In this document: one piece after another, positions 33,775 to 43,479 of the stretch | How positions within the stretch are numbered: the stretch's first letter is position 1 | How the letters are laid out: every line of letters starts with the position of its first letter | DNA from: Diospyros lotus | Taxonomy: Eukaryota > Streptophyta > Magnoliopsida > Ericales > Ebenaceae | Direction: 5' to 3' | DNA: 64,000 nucleotides | NCBI RefSeq assembly: GCF_014633365.1 | Contig: NC_068351.1 | Coordinates: 24,834,366 to 24,898,365 of the forward strand | Position numbers and translations under genes: made by a program | The notes under the pieces: model-generated | Seen by the model: the letters and a program-made list of their open reading frames with translations, nothing else | Databases searched by the model: none | What the model was told of the DNA's origin: nothing

Positions 33775-34920
33775 TGTATATATATATATAAATATGGAAA
33801 TATATATATATACACATACTTGATTTGATTGTTGTAATGGAATAATGAATGCTATGCTTATTCCTTCTATTTGTTAGAAAAAAAAGTTTATACACTAATA
33901 TTTGTAATTAAAAATATATGTGACATTTTAGTATAACGAGTATGTTATGTTGTTTACGTCAGACAACATAACGTTTGTCCGATGCGGGCAAAATGAGAGG
34001 GGAGCGTGACCCCAACCCTCTCTCCCCTCTTGCATTCCAGTGTCAGACAAACTTGACGTCTGATGCAAATAAAAGAATAAATCTGTTTGATATAATTAAG
34101 CTGGATCTTCTTTGATTAAAAAAAATTAGGGCAATTCAATCTGAAACTTGATGCTAAGAATAATGTTACAGAGATGTTCTACCATATAAAATAACCTAGT
34201 CTTCATTGATTTAGTCCTAGCCATCCCAAAGACATAAATCAAGGCATGCATTAACTAGAAGTAATGCATTCATTAGGAACTCCAAAAGGCATTTAGAAAT
34301 TAAGAAGTTTTCCTAAAAGACATAAGATAAGAAGTTCAAAGGATTTGTGTTTAAAAATTAAGACATTCATAATGAAAATACATATATACAGGCACGATGA
34401 AAAATTGGGCATCTAGATATGAGGTTGAGAAGTACTCAATTCCAATCGATTAGTGCATAACTAGGAGGGAACGATATCAAAATCCAAGCTAAGTTGAATC
34501 TTGGAGCTAGAGTTGTTAGATCCATTGCACTGCACTGTGGGAGGCTTTGACCATCTTCAAGAAGCGTCATATCATACCTCTTATTAATTATAAATTTAAT
34601 AGTTGTTTAAATGGGCTGGTAACTATATATATATATATATATATTCTGGGTTAAAACATGGAGAAGCTGTAACATGTATTTTGTACATGTAATCCCAAGA
34701 ACAATTTATGATTTGCAGCTATCCAATGGGATGTTTTGAGTACACGGATTTACTAGCTAGGACATATATATTGCACTATATATGTTTCATAGTAATTAAG
34801 CTTTACACAATACCTCTGCAAATGTTTCATAGGGTCTTATATATGGACTGAGCAACAAAGAATGCCTCAAGATGTTCAGGAACTGCTTCAAATATTTAGC
34901 TAGGTTGTTCCCTATTGTAG
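33775..34920. other. Non-coding flank of the MADS gene
   Basis: No gene is seen. It holds AT microsatellites at about 33779-33813 and 34624-34644. An imperfect inverted pair around 33946-34070 (GTCAGACAACATAACGTTTG ... GTCAGACAAACTTGACGTCTG) may be a decayed MITE. Confidence 0.5.
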
Positions 34921-34930
34921 AATCAAAGAT

Positions 34931-34957
34931 GGGGGAGGGGGGGGGGGGGGGGGGGGG
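34931..34957 (+). repeat. Long G homopolymer
   Basis: GGGGGA followed by 21 G residues. On the plus strand it could form G-quadruplexes. It is also a place where sequencing and assembly often fail. Confidence 0.8.
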
Positions 34958-35218
34958 TGTTAATGATAGATCTTGGGAAACCCTTCAAGTGCCAGCCAAA
35001 AATGGGGGTTAAACTCTTAACTGTTGGGGGCTTGTTTTTGAGGTGCAACGAGCTGTGTAGAGCATGAGGGGGGTATGATTTGAGCTTCAAGTAGTGGAGG
35101 ATTAAACTACTACATGGATAGAGATTCAAATTGCCATTAATTAATTATTTATTTTTGACTAGATTTTATGGAGGTCTTTTTTTCTTAGGAATAATAAAAT
35201 AATAGGGGTGTTTTGTGC

Positions 35219-35400
35219 GAGTGCGATTTTGTTCACCCCCTTTAACAGGGGTGAACATCACCCTCACAGCTTTTGTGAGGGTGAAGAGCAACGGAACGGC
35301 ACTCTATTTTGGGTGGCGTGCCATTCCGTTGCTCTTCACCATCACTGAAGCTGCGAGGGTGATGTTCACCCCGTTAAAGGGGGTGAACAAAATTGCACTC
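35219..35400. mobile_element. Foldback MITE with 9-bp target duplication (Mutator-like)
   Basis: Two arms, 35219-35302 and 35318-35400, are near-perfect reverse complements around a 15-bp loop, starting GAGTGCGATTTTGTTCACCC. The flanks are GTTTTGTGC at 35210-35218 and again at 35401-35409. A 9-bp TSD is the signature of Mutator-like elements. There is no transposase. The frame that crosses it is produced by the palindrome and is not a gene. The element lies between the MADS gene and the second promoter copy. Confidence 0.9.
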
Positions 35401-35464
35401 GTTTTGTGCATATTTTGTGAAACTACAGTGATGCCCATTGCAACATGTAACAACACTACCTCAA

Positions 35465-35845
35465 TGGTTTCTTTTATTGACATGTGTGAATTTAATTCAA
35501 TAGAAAAATGTGCAAATACAATTATATTAATCCAAATATTCTAAAACTACATGTTTGCTTTTTCTTTTTATTTCCCTAAAACTAGGGGCACATTTGTCAT
35601 TTTTACCCACTTGTCTAATTAAACAGAAGGTACTCTCTCTTGTTTCTAAATTTACAATTAATTCGCAAACCTTAAGGATTGTCTTTGTAAATTAGTCAAT
35701 AATTAATGTTACCTAAATTCGAAACAATTTTAATACTAGAATATTATAAAGATAAGGCCTTTTTCCTTAAATATATTTAATATATAGATAAAGTCATATA
35801 TGATAATAATAATAATAATAATGGTCTCTTCCCTTGTATATTTAA
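35465..35845 (+). repeat. Direct repeat, copy 2: remnant of a second MADS-type promoter
   Basis: Homologous in order to 32308-32790. It ends in ATAAAGTCATATATGATAATAATAATAATAATAATGG, where copy 1 has the elements just before the CArG box. No MADS ORF follows. After an unrecognised 40 bp an RT fragment of a Tat-type retrotransposon begins at 35888. An ATA microsatellite (about 35804-35821) has grown inside it. Confidence 0.55.
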
Positions 35846-35887
35846 TAAAGCCTATTCCTTCAAAATTTTCCCCATTTAGAATGAATG

Positions 35888-36384
35888 TGTTGTTATGGTC
35901 CCGAAACCTAATGGAAAATGATTTGTCTGTGTGGATTTCACCAATCTCAATAAGGCATGCCCTAAAGACTCGTACCTGCTTCCACGGATCGACCGCCTTG
36001 TGGACGAAATGTCTGGATACCAGTTTTTGAGCTTTTTGGATGCTTTCTCAGGGTACCACCAAATAATGATATACCCTCCAGACCAGGAAAAGACATCATT
36101 CATCACTGAAAAAGGGACATACTGCTACCAAGTCATGCCTTTTGGACTCAAGAACGCTGGAGCCACTTATCAATGCATGGTGAATAAAGTCTTTAAAAAA
36201 CTGCTGGGCGACACAATGGAAGCATATGTTGACGACATGATCGTGAAAAGTCGAGAGAATGAGTCCCATGTAGAAAAGCTAGCGCGGGTGTTTGGAGTCT
36301 TTAGACAGTACAAGATGTGATTAAATCCAGAGAATTGTGCCTTTGGAGTGTAGTCTGGAAAATTCTTGGGATACATGATCACTC
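35888..36384 (+). pseudogene. RT fragment of a Tat-type gypsy element, plus strand
   Basis: Reads DFTNLNKACPKDSYLLPRID, then FLSFLDAFSGYHQIMIYP, MPFGLKNAGATYQCMVNKVF and the catalytic EAYVDDMIVKS. It stops after FRQYKM at 36318-36320 and loses homology at about 36381. It is an inverted near-copy of 37769-38262 on the minus strand: about 9 in 10 residues agree over 129. It breaks into minus-strand integrase sequence at 36385. It carries no start signal and is a rearranged piece of element. Confidence 0.9.
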
Positions 36385-36720
36385 AAGCACCCGAGCAAAG
36401 AAAATTTTGGTTGCTAGGGCTCTTGCTCCCAAGTGTTCTCCACATATTCCACTGTGAGTTTCTGCCAAGGCATATTCGGCCTCTTGAGGGCCTAAACATT
36501 TGAGAAGAGGTGTAGTGTAAGCTCGCTTATATAATATCCCGTCTATGATGGTAAATCTTAAAGCCCGCATCTTAAGTTTTTTTTGTTTCTTGTGGATCAT
36601 CTGGTAATTCATTGCTAGTGAGATAACGATAGAAGGGCGATCTCCAATCCACTTTTGCCTCAACGCATGATACCTCTTTTTCTCCGATGCTTGGTTAATG
36701 CAACATCTCCACAAATACTG
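36385..36720 (-). pseudogene. Integrase N-terminal fragment of the Tat/Ogre-like element
   Basis: Reads RYHALRQKWIGDRPSIVISL, then IIDGILYKRAYTTPLLKCLG and HSGICGEHLGARALATKIFF. This is the linker from the second RNase H into the zinc-binding start of integrase, with the two His residues at HSGICGEH. It ends before the Cys pair and the DDE core. A stop and frame change separate it from the RNase H segment. Confidence 0.85.
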
Positions 36721-36820
36721 CTCTTCCTGTTGTTTCTCTTGTGGATGCTAGTTTAGACAAAGCATCAGCGTGTCCATTAAGCGATCTGTTTATTTGTGTT
36801 AATTGGAAACTCTGAAATGT

Positions 36821-38370
36821 CTATGCTAGGTCTTTTACTTTGTGCAAGTATTGGGCCATTATTTGCTCTCTGGTTTCATAATGTCCCTGAAACTGCTGCA
36901 CAATCAACTGAGAATCACTATGAGCAACCAATCGTGCTACTTCTAATTTTCTTGTTATCCTCATTCCAGCGATTAATGCTTCATATTCAGCTACGTTGTT
37001 GGTACTTGGAAAAGCAAATCGCAGAGAATACTCTAATGTTTCTCCCTCAGGGGATACGAGTACTATCCCAGCGCCACTTCCCTGTGAACCAGATGCTCCA
37101 TCAACAAACAACAACCATTCTGCCTGCTTATTTTCAGTTACCTTACCGGAGTGTGTGCATTCCACAATAAAGTCAGCCAGCGCCTGTCCTTTTATAGCTT
37201 GTCGAGGTTGATACTGGATATCATATTCACTTAACTCAATGGACCATTTGGTAAGGCGACCGGAACATTCGGGCTTTTGCAAAATACTTCGTAAGGGCTG
37301 ATCTGTAAGTACGACGATCGAATGAGCCTGAAAGTATGGCCTCAACTTTCTGGATGCATTTAACAGTGCTAATGTCATTTTTTCTGCCATGTGATAACGT
37401 GTCTCGGGGCCTTGTAATACCTTACTGACATAATATATTGGTCGATCTACCTGTCCCTCTTTCCTGATTAATACAGCACTTATGGCTTCATCGCTTATCC
37501 CCAAGTATAAGTACAACGTCTCTCTAGTTTCTAGTCGTGTTAATAGGGAAACTTCTTTCAAATACTCCTTTAATGCTTCGAATGACTTTTGGCATTGTTC
37601 TGTCCACTCAAACTTTTTTCCTGCTCTTAATGTTCGCAAGAATGGTAGCTCTCTTTCAGCTAACTTGGAGAGAAAACGTCCGAGAGCTGTCATTCGCCCT
37701 GTCAATCGCTGAACTTCCTTAGTTGATGCTGGTGGTTCCATATCCAATATTGCTTGAATTTTCTCAGGGTGATCATGTATCCCAAGAATTTTCCAGACTG
37801 CACTCCAAAAGCACACTTCACTGGATTTAACCGCATCTTGTACTGTCTAAAGACTCCAAACACTCGCGCTAGCTTTTCTACATGGGACTCATTCTCTCGA
37901 CTTTTCACGATCATGTCGTCAACATATGCTTCCATTGTGTTGCCCAGCAGTTTTTTAAAGACTTTATTCACCATGCGTTGATAAGTGGCTCTAGTGTTCT
38001 TGAGTCCAAAAGGCATGACTTGGTAACAGTATGTCCCTTTTTCAGTGATGAATGATGTCTTCTCCTGGTCTGAAGGGTACATCATTATTTGGTGGTACCC
38101 TAAGAAAGCATCCAAAAAGCTCAGAAATTGGTATCCAGACGTTTCGTCCACAAGGCGGTCAATCCGTGGAAGCGGGTATGAGTCTTTGGGGCATGCCTTA
38201 TTGAGATTGGTGAAATCCACACAGACACGCCATTTTCCATTAGGTTTTAGGACCATAACAACATTGGCCAACCACTCTGGATATAATACTTCTTGAATGA
38301 AGCCTGCCTTTAGCAATTTGTCAACTTCATCTTCTAATGCGTGTAGCCTATCAGGGGTAATGTTTCGCTT
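36821..38370 (-). pseudogene. RT, RNase H and second RNase H of the Tat/Ogre-like element
   Basis: The upstream frame (to 37769) has HALEDEVDKLLKAGFIQEVL, KPNGKWRVCVDFTNLNKACP and EAYVDDMIVKS, with the YVDD catalytic pair intact. A deletion of about seven codons after FLGYMIT (near 37765) shifts the frame. It resumes HPEKIQAILDMEPP. First RNase H: YLGISDEAISAVLIRKEG (Asp-to-Gly type degeneration), VVLTDQPLRSIL, QALADFIVEC. Second, archaeal-like RNase H: WLLFVDGASGSQGSGAGIVL, NNVAEYEALIAGMRI, AHSDSQLIVQQ, with Asp, Glu and Asp visible. These domains make the DNA copy and remove the RNA. Confidence 0.9.
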
Positions 38371-39183
38371 CTTTTATCGGACCGGCTTGAACTGGGGATC
38401 CACATTCAAGTGGTGGCATATTGCTTCTAGACTGATTCCTGGCATATCTTTTGGTTTCCAAGCAAATACGTTTGAATTTTCTCGCAGGCATCTCGCAATT
38501 TCTTCTTTCATATGTTCCGGAAGCTGGGACCCCACATATGCTACTTTCTCATAATCTAATTCACTCAGATGTACTGCTTCCAATCCTTCAACAGGTTGAG
38601 GTTTACATGTGGCTCCTTCCTCCAAGGATTTATGTATGGCTTTCTCGGCTATGGATAAGGTTTCTTCAACTCTTTTCCTTTTTGTAGATGATACATAACA
38701 AGTTCGTGCTTTTTTCTGATCCCCTTGAACCTGTCCCACTCCAGCGGGTGTGGGGAATTTCATCAGTAGATAGCATGAGGATACTAAGACCCTTAGATCA
38801 TTGAGTAATGGGCGTCCCAAGATCATATTGTATGCCACCGAGGAAGTTTTAATCACCATAAAATTCGTTTGTCGAGTTACGAGTTGGGGGTCCACACCTA
38901 ATTTCATAGGTAGCTGAATAGATCCTGCAACTGGAATCGCTTCTCCAATGAAGCTATATAGAGGTGAGGATACTTTCTTCAATCGTTCATGAGATAAATG
39001 CATTTGTTCAAAACAGTTCCAGTAGATCAGGTTGACAGAACTGCCACTATCTACCAAAATTCTACTGATGGGGTGCTTGGCCATGACTGTTGAGATAACC
39101 ATGGGATCATCATGTGGGAGTATTGTATCACCTCGATCGGTTAGGGCGAAGGTGATTAGCTCTTCATCATCTCTTACCTCCAT
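38371..39183 (-). pseudogene. Protease and protease-RT linker of the Tat/Ogre-like element
   Basis: Reads HPISRILVDSGSSVNLIYWN with the DSGSS active site intact, then YNMILGRPLLNDLRVLVSSC with the ILGRP flap-side block. It then runs through VFAWKPKDMPGISLEAICHH into FKPVR, where an in-frame stop (38371-38373) falls where relatives have Gln. Apart from that codon it would join the RT frame. It starts after the gag stop region around 39200. Confidence 0.88.
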
Positions 39184-39204
39184 TACTGAGTTAACTTGGT
39201 AGGC

Positions 39205-40496
39205 TTAATGGGCATATGCCTTTCGGGAGGCTGATGTGTCCCCACCTAGGGTTTCCCCACCTGAAATAACATGAATGGCCTGTTGAGTCGGCTCATTGTC
39301 TACATGAGTATCTTGTCGACAATCTCTTCCTCTCTCTTGTTGCCTCGGGTTTGGCTTTTCATGCCCATCACGTTTATCTCCCGTTTGCCAGGGTTCCTTG
39401 TTTTCTTCTTCCTCGTTTCTCACATATCTTTGCAAGTGCCCCTCACGAATGAGCATCTCAATCTAGTTCTTCAATTCTCTGTAGTGATCAGTGGAATGTC
39501 CCTGAGTTCGATGATATCTGCAATACTCTTCTTGATTTTTTCCCATAGGTCGGTCAACTCTGCAGGGTAGTTTAAGGAGTCCTTCTCCCTCTACTGCAGC
39601 TAGTATAGTTGACCAAGGCTGTAAAAGCTGAGTATAATGATTAAAGTGAGGTTTAGGTACATCCGGTCTTCTAATCCTTTCCTGTCGTCGAATAGGCTCT
39701 TCTTCCCATTCGCGCTCTTTTCTCTTCCTTTCTTTGTCTTCATTCCCCGCCACATTCCTCATAATTTCAGTGTGGAGGATATACCGGTTTGCTTTGACAA
39801 ATAAATTGGCCAGGGATGTTGGAGGGTCTAAAGAAAGTGATTCTTGGAGAGAGGCGAGACGGGTCCCTTGGAGCATAGCAAACACTGCCACTTGAGCCGG
39901 CAAGTCCGGGACTTCAAGAGTGGTATTGCGAAATCTATCCACATATTGACGTAAGGATTCCTTATTCCCTTGTCGTATGCTGAGAAAATATGTGGCATCC
40001 TTTTTTCTTCGACTGTTAATCACAAAAGCCTTGATGAATTCTGTCCCAAGCTGCCCAAATGATGAAATGAGGCTTCTGGAAGGCTATTTAACCATGTTCG
40101 AGCATGTCCTGATAGTGTTAAGGAAAATGCTTGGCACATTATGTCGTCATCCCATCCATGCAATATCATCAGTGACTCATAATTCTGAACATGATCATAT
40201 GGGTCGTCTTTTCCTGAGTAGAGGGTGATTTGTGGCATTTTGAATATTCGAGGCAGCGGTCTCTCCAATATATCTGCAGCAAAAGGACATTTTCTACGTT
40301 GGTGCTCTTCTATTGCAGGGATTAAGTTTTTCCGCTCAAGCACCTCTTCTACTACTCTTTTCATGTCATCACGTATGGTAGTTGTTGTCTGATTGTCATG
40401 TCTTGTTGGTGTATTGGCCACTGTTTCATCATACCTCTGCCTTTGAGGGCTTCTGGTTCTGTTTTCCATTCTTGGGTTTCCATTTCTTCGGGGCAC
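39205..40496 (-). pseudogene. gag of the Tat/Ogre-like element (frameshifted)
   Basis: First frame: MPRRNGNPRMENRTRSPQRQ, then MPQITLYSGKDDPYDHVQNY and LTLSGHARTWLNSLPEASFH. A frame break near 40025 follows, then ESLRQYVDRFRNTTLEVPDL, VFAMLQGTRLASLQESLSLD and a single knuckle CRYHRTQGHSTDHYRELKN, in which Tyr replaces the last Cys. A third frame (39456-39205) continues the gag-protease spacer. Gag would package the element RNA. It is the best intact example for reading the gag relic at 4140-4480. Confidence 0.88.
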
Positions 40497-40499
40497 GAA

Positions 40500-41010
40500 A
40501 TGAGGGTTCCTTCTTGGTGGTGGCGATGTGGGCCTATCCTCCCGTCGAGGCGTAGATCGAGAATGAGAATCAGGAGTAGCTTTTTAGTAGGAATCAGCTC
40601 CCACCTCGGGCTAAGGCATAAAATTTTGCAGAGTATCAGGCAACGTCCCTCCAGGCATCATACTTTGGAGTACTCCAGCCATGTCTCGAAGTGCTTACAT
40701 GACTTCCACGTGTTGTTGTCTCAATGCTTCATACTCTTCCCACGAGACCGTACGTGGTGGCTGTCGTGAGTTCCCTGCTTGATCAGTAGGGAGTGATCCT
40801 AAGCTGATGTTAGGTAGAGGTGGGATTGGTTGATTCCCCATTTGCCGGTTTGGAGAAACGGAGCGATCACCCCCTTGTGTTTAAGCATTATGAGGGGGAG
40901 GAGGAGCTCCTTGTTGTTGAGAGTTTCGTGGTGGCGGGCATGTTTCAATGCCTTGAGAAAAAGTTCGTCAGTGTCCACGGTGCCATTCTTAAGTTGACTT
41001 TTCGTCTTGC
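40500..41010 (-). other. Leader between PBS and gag
   Basis: About 0.5 kb on the minus strand between the PBS and the gag ATG near 40494. It holds no intact ORF. Fragments may be the original N-terminal gag extension, since translations show Gln-rich stretches. The frame at 40799-41056 starts inside the PBS/LTR region and shows no domain. Confidence 0.45.
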
Positions 41011-41030
41011 GCTTCCCACAGACGGCGCCA
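41011..41030 (-). other. Tat-type primer binding site
   Basis: On the minus strand TGGCGCCGTCTGTGGGAAGC, the canonical PBS form of Tat elements. It lies between gag and the PF04195-like ORF, so that ORF is on the LTR side. Confidence 0.85.
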
Positions 41031-41052
41031 ATACAAAGCATATCTTTTGGTT

Positions 41053-41937
41053 TCAATACAAAGCATTTAATGTGGAAAAATAATGCAATAATGGAGAAAT
41101 GAAAGCAATGGCGAAAGATATTCTACCCCTAGGAGTATTCTCCTCCTGAGGATTGAAAGAAGGATGGGAAGATGATTCAGGCATTTCCATCTCCTCTTCC
41201 CCGACTCCTTCCATTTCTTGATTGGATAGTGAAGAAGACTGAGGAGGAACAGTTGGCTTCACAACCCCCCAACCCGCGATTTTGAAATTTTCCAAAGTCA
41301 AGAGGCTCATCAACTCGACAGGACTTGGCGCCGTTAACATTCCTACTAAACGACGATATACGCCCCGAACTTCCTTGCATGGGGGAAATCCTTGGCTGGC
41401 ATCCTGATAGTTCCAGTATAGAGGAGCATCCCAACTAGGCGGAGGTTCTATCACCACCCATCGCTCTTCAAACCGATTGATCTTGTTAGGAAGAGCGCTG
41501 AACAACTCGAAACCCGACACCTTCTGGAGTGTATAAAGGGCACAGTCTTTGCTAGCTCTTCGTAATCGGTAGAAGCAACTGAAAAGCATCAAGGAAGGGA
41601 CTACATCCCTCTGATGGCAAAGCACGGAGAAACCAACCATTTGGGCCCAACCATTAGGGTGAAGTTGAGCGGGAACGATCTTGTAGTGGCGCAGCCACGC
41701 CATAGCAAATGGCGGAAGAGGAAAATGGAGTCCCACCTCAAAGAAAGCAAAGTGAACGCCAAGGGAGCCTTCATCTACCTGGGAAAGGTTCGGCTCATCG
41801 AGATGAAGGTACCTCACCATAAATCCAAAAGGAGTGGCATCATAAACCTACTCAAAAGCCCCATATCGAAGCCGAGAGCTTGAAGTGGCAGGAATGTGTG
41901 CGGGGCCAAGGGGTGATGCCGGTCTTCTCCTTGACAT
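41053..41937 (-). pseudogene. ORF1-like protein with putative gypsy-type transposon domain (PF04195-like)
   Basis: From the ATG at 41937 it reads MSRRRPASPLGPAHIPATSS, meets one stop at 41848-41850 (GAFE*VYDATPF), then is open for 255 codons to 41053. Features: GVHFAFFEVGLHFPLPPFAM, AQLHPNGWAQMVGFSVLCHQ, PSLMLFSCFYRLRR, LPNKINRFEERWVVIEPP. This pattern (LPPF, hydrophobic LHPN.W, FF..F, K.F..RWF.V) fits the family annotated as putative gypsy-type transposon, which in Ogre elements is ORF1 of unknown function. Unusually it lies upstream of the PBS. The C-terminal 60 residues are acidic and Ser-rich. Confidence 0.65.
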
Positions 41938-42099
41938 ATTAGAAAGGTTCAAAGCCGTTACCTTGTTACGTTAGGAGAGACGGAGGATCATAGCAAGCAA
42001 AATACCTGCACGAAAAAATAAAGAATATCAGTACAAGGCAAAGAATGAGCAACCAAATGGTGAGTCAAGCGATTGAAGGCATTTAAAGGCACCGGGAGA

Positions 42100-42250
42100 C
42101 CAGGACCACTCGGTCATGACCGAGTGGGGGCCACTCGGTCATAATCGAGTGGCCTCGGCCAAAAGCAAGGCCACTCGGTCATGACCAAGTAGCCCCCATT
42201 CGCATGTCATGGCCACTCGGTCATAACCGAGTGGCCCAGTGAGCACTCGC
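42100..42250. repeat. Palindromic CCACTCGGTCATGACCGAGTGG repeats
   Basis: Four or five copies of CCACTCGGTCAT(A/G)A(C/T)CGAGTGG-type palindromes lie within 150 bp, between the minus-strand TATA box and the ORF1 ATG. Related ACTCGG...CCGAGT words recur at 42640-42800. Confidence 0.8.
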
Positions 42251-42363
42251 CCAAAGGTGAAAATGAAGACGTGGCCCGCAAAATGCGCTGAGACTTGAGA
42301 GAATTTGAGTTTTGAAGACACCATGGCTGATCCTTGTGAAAATTAAATGAAGACTTGAAGCCC

Positions 42364-42371
42364 TATTTATA
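42364..42371 (-). promoter_or_regulatory. LTR TATA box, minus strand
   Basis: On the minus strand CCCCCTATAAATAGGGCTTC, about 117 bp after the proposed LTR start and about 430 bp before the ORF1 ATG. Confidence 0.6.
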
Positions 42372-42639
42372 GGGGGCTTAAAAGGCAAAAAAGCCGAAAG
42401 CTGTCAGACGAATACCGAAAATAAAGAGCAAATACGCAAAAATGATCTTCCGAAAGATAAGAAAAATGCTTCAGAAGATGCGCCAACATTTCCCGGTATG
42501 TTATGCTCTTTTACCCGACTTCACGACTAAAAAAGCAGGGAGCAATTGATATACCCGAGAAGGCGAAGCAGATATATGATCAAATGTGGGGCCCAATTTC
42601 GATGAGTTAAAGCGAAGATGGGCGATCGGAGAAGACCCG

Positions 42640-42800
42640 CCCGGTTGAGCCGAGTGGGTGCCTACTCGGTTGGACTGAGTGGACAGCCCCACTCGGCATA
42701 GCCGAGTGGGGATCCACTCGGTTATGTTGAGTGGAGGGCCACTCAGTCATGCCAAGTGGCCCTTCCTCCTTAAACTCGGCCATGCCGAGTGCCCCTTCGG
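42640..42800. repeat. Palindromic ACTCGG/CCGAGT cluster in the plus LTR
   Basis: About six units such as CCGAGTGGG, CCACTCGGCATAGCCGAGTG and CTCGGCCATGCCGAG, diverged from the cluster at 42100-42250. Confidence 0.75.
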
Positions 42801-42915
42801 ATTAGCGATCCAGCCGAGTCCCCCCCGTCTCGCCAGCCAAATGGGCCCTGAAATTCCCGGAATGGGCCACGAGAATCTCGCCGAAAATACAGTGAGGCCT
42901 CTCTCTCTCCTCCAC

Positions 42916-42923
42916 TATAAATA
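42916..42923 (+). promoter_or_regulatory. LTR TATA box, plus strand
   Basis: TATAAATA after a CT-rich stretch (CTCTCTCTCCTCCAC). This pyrimidine-rich patch before a TATA box is common in plant promoters. Confidence 0.65.
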
Positions 42924-43065
42924 TGAGACCCCGCCTTCATCTCAAGGTACGCAATTTTGAGTAATTGAAGTACACTTTTCTTATTTTCTCTCGAGATCTG
43001 ACTCAAGCATCGGAGGGTTTGCGCGGGGAGCCCTACCCGCGTCCTAACGGTGCTCTCGTTTTGTA

Positions 43066-43280
43066 GGCCACTCGTCATCAAGGCCACTCGTCACTAAGGC
43101 CACTCGATTACCAAGGCCACTCGTCCCCAAGGCCACTTGGTCACCAAGGCCACTCGTCACCTTCAGGTCACTCATCATCAAGGCCACTCATCATCAAGGC
43201 CACTCATCACCTTCAGGTCACTCATCACCAAGGCCACTCGTCACTAAGGCCACTCGTCACCAAGGCCACTCAGTCATTTT
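43066..43280 (+). repeat. Minisatellite of about 15-16 bp units
   Basis: AAGGCCACTCGTCACC and variants (TCATCA, TCACTA, TCACCTTCAGG) are repeated about 13 times in U5 of the plus-strand LTR. The copies degrade toward TCAGATCATC words up to 43340. Confidence 0.85.
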
Positions 43281-43479
43281 AGGTCACCAGATCATTTTAG
43301 GCCATCAGATCATCAGCCCACTAGATCATCAGCTCTATCAGATTATCAGATTTGAACCTTTACCAGATCCAATTGCTTGTCAAGATTCTCATCAGCAAAG
43401 ACACGACTCCCAAGATTCTTACATCTATCTGCAATTAAAAATAGATTATTGTATTTTGACAACAACAGAATGAATTTTA

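Larger units (their letters stand above)
36385..42488 (-). mobile_element. Tat/Ogre-like Ty3/gypsy element, 3'-truncated
   Basis: On the minus strand, in order: LTR-like region with TATA box and PF04195-like ORF (42488-41032), PBS (41030-41011), gag, protease, RT, RNase H, second RNase H, and the first third of integrase, ending at 36385. The integrase core, PPT and 3' LTR are missing, replaced by an inverted RT piece. Two RNase H domains in tandem are diagnostic of the Tat lineage. Several frame breaks mean it is not autonomous. Confidence 0.88.
41032..42488 (-). repeat. Probable 5' LTR of the Tat/Ogre-like element, containing an ORF
   Basis: On the minus strand a plausible start TGTTGGCGCATCTTCTG is at 42488, a TATA box at 42371-42364, and the PBS immediately follows 41031. 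No second LTR survives in the window, so the left and right limits are inferred from TG and PBS only. Confidence 0.5.
42498..43470 (+). repeat. LTR of a Tat-like element, plus orientation (solo or truncated)
   Basis: It contains a TATA box (42916-42923), the U5-like block GACTCAAGCATCGGAGGG at 42999-43016, an ACTCGT minisatellite and the end TTGTATTTTGACAACAACA. That end closely resembles the end of the LTR at 3351. No PBS follows. Start TGTTATGCTC near 42499 is a guess. It stands head-to-head with the minus-strand LTR at 41032-42488. Confidence 0.5.

Noticed and set aside
35215..35544. 109-codon ORF crossing the foldback MITE
   Set aside because: The frame is made of the two palindromic arms and flanking AT-rich DNA; no promoter or domain.
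40398..40769. 123-codon plus-strand ORF
   Set aside because: It is antisense to the Tat/Ogre gag start and leader, which has clear family motifs on the minus strand.
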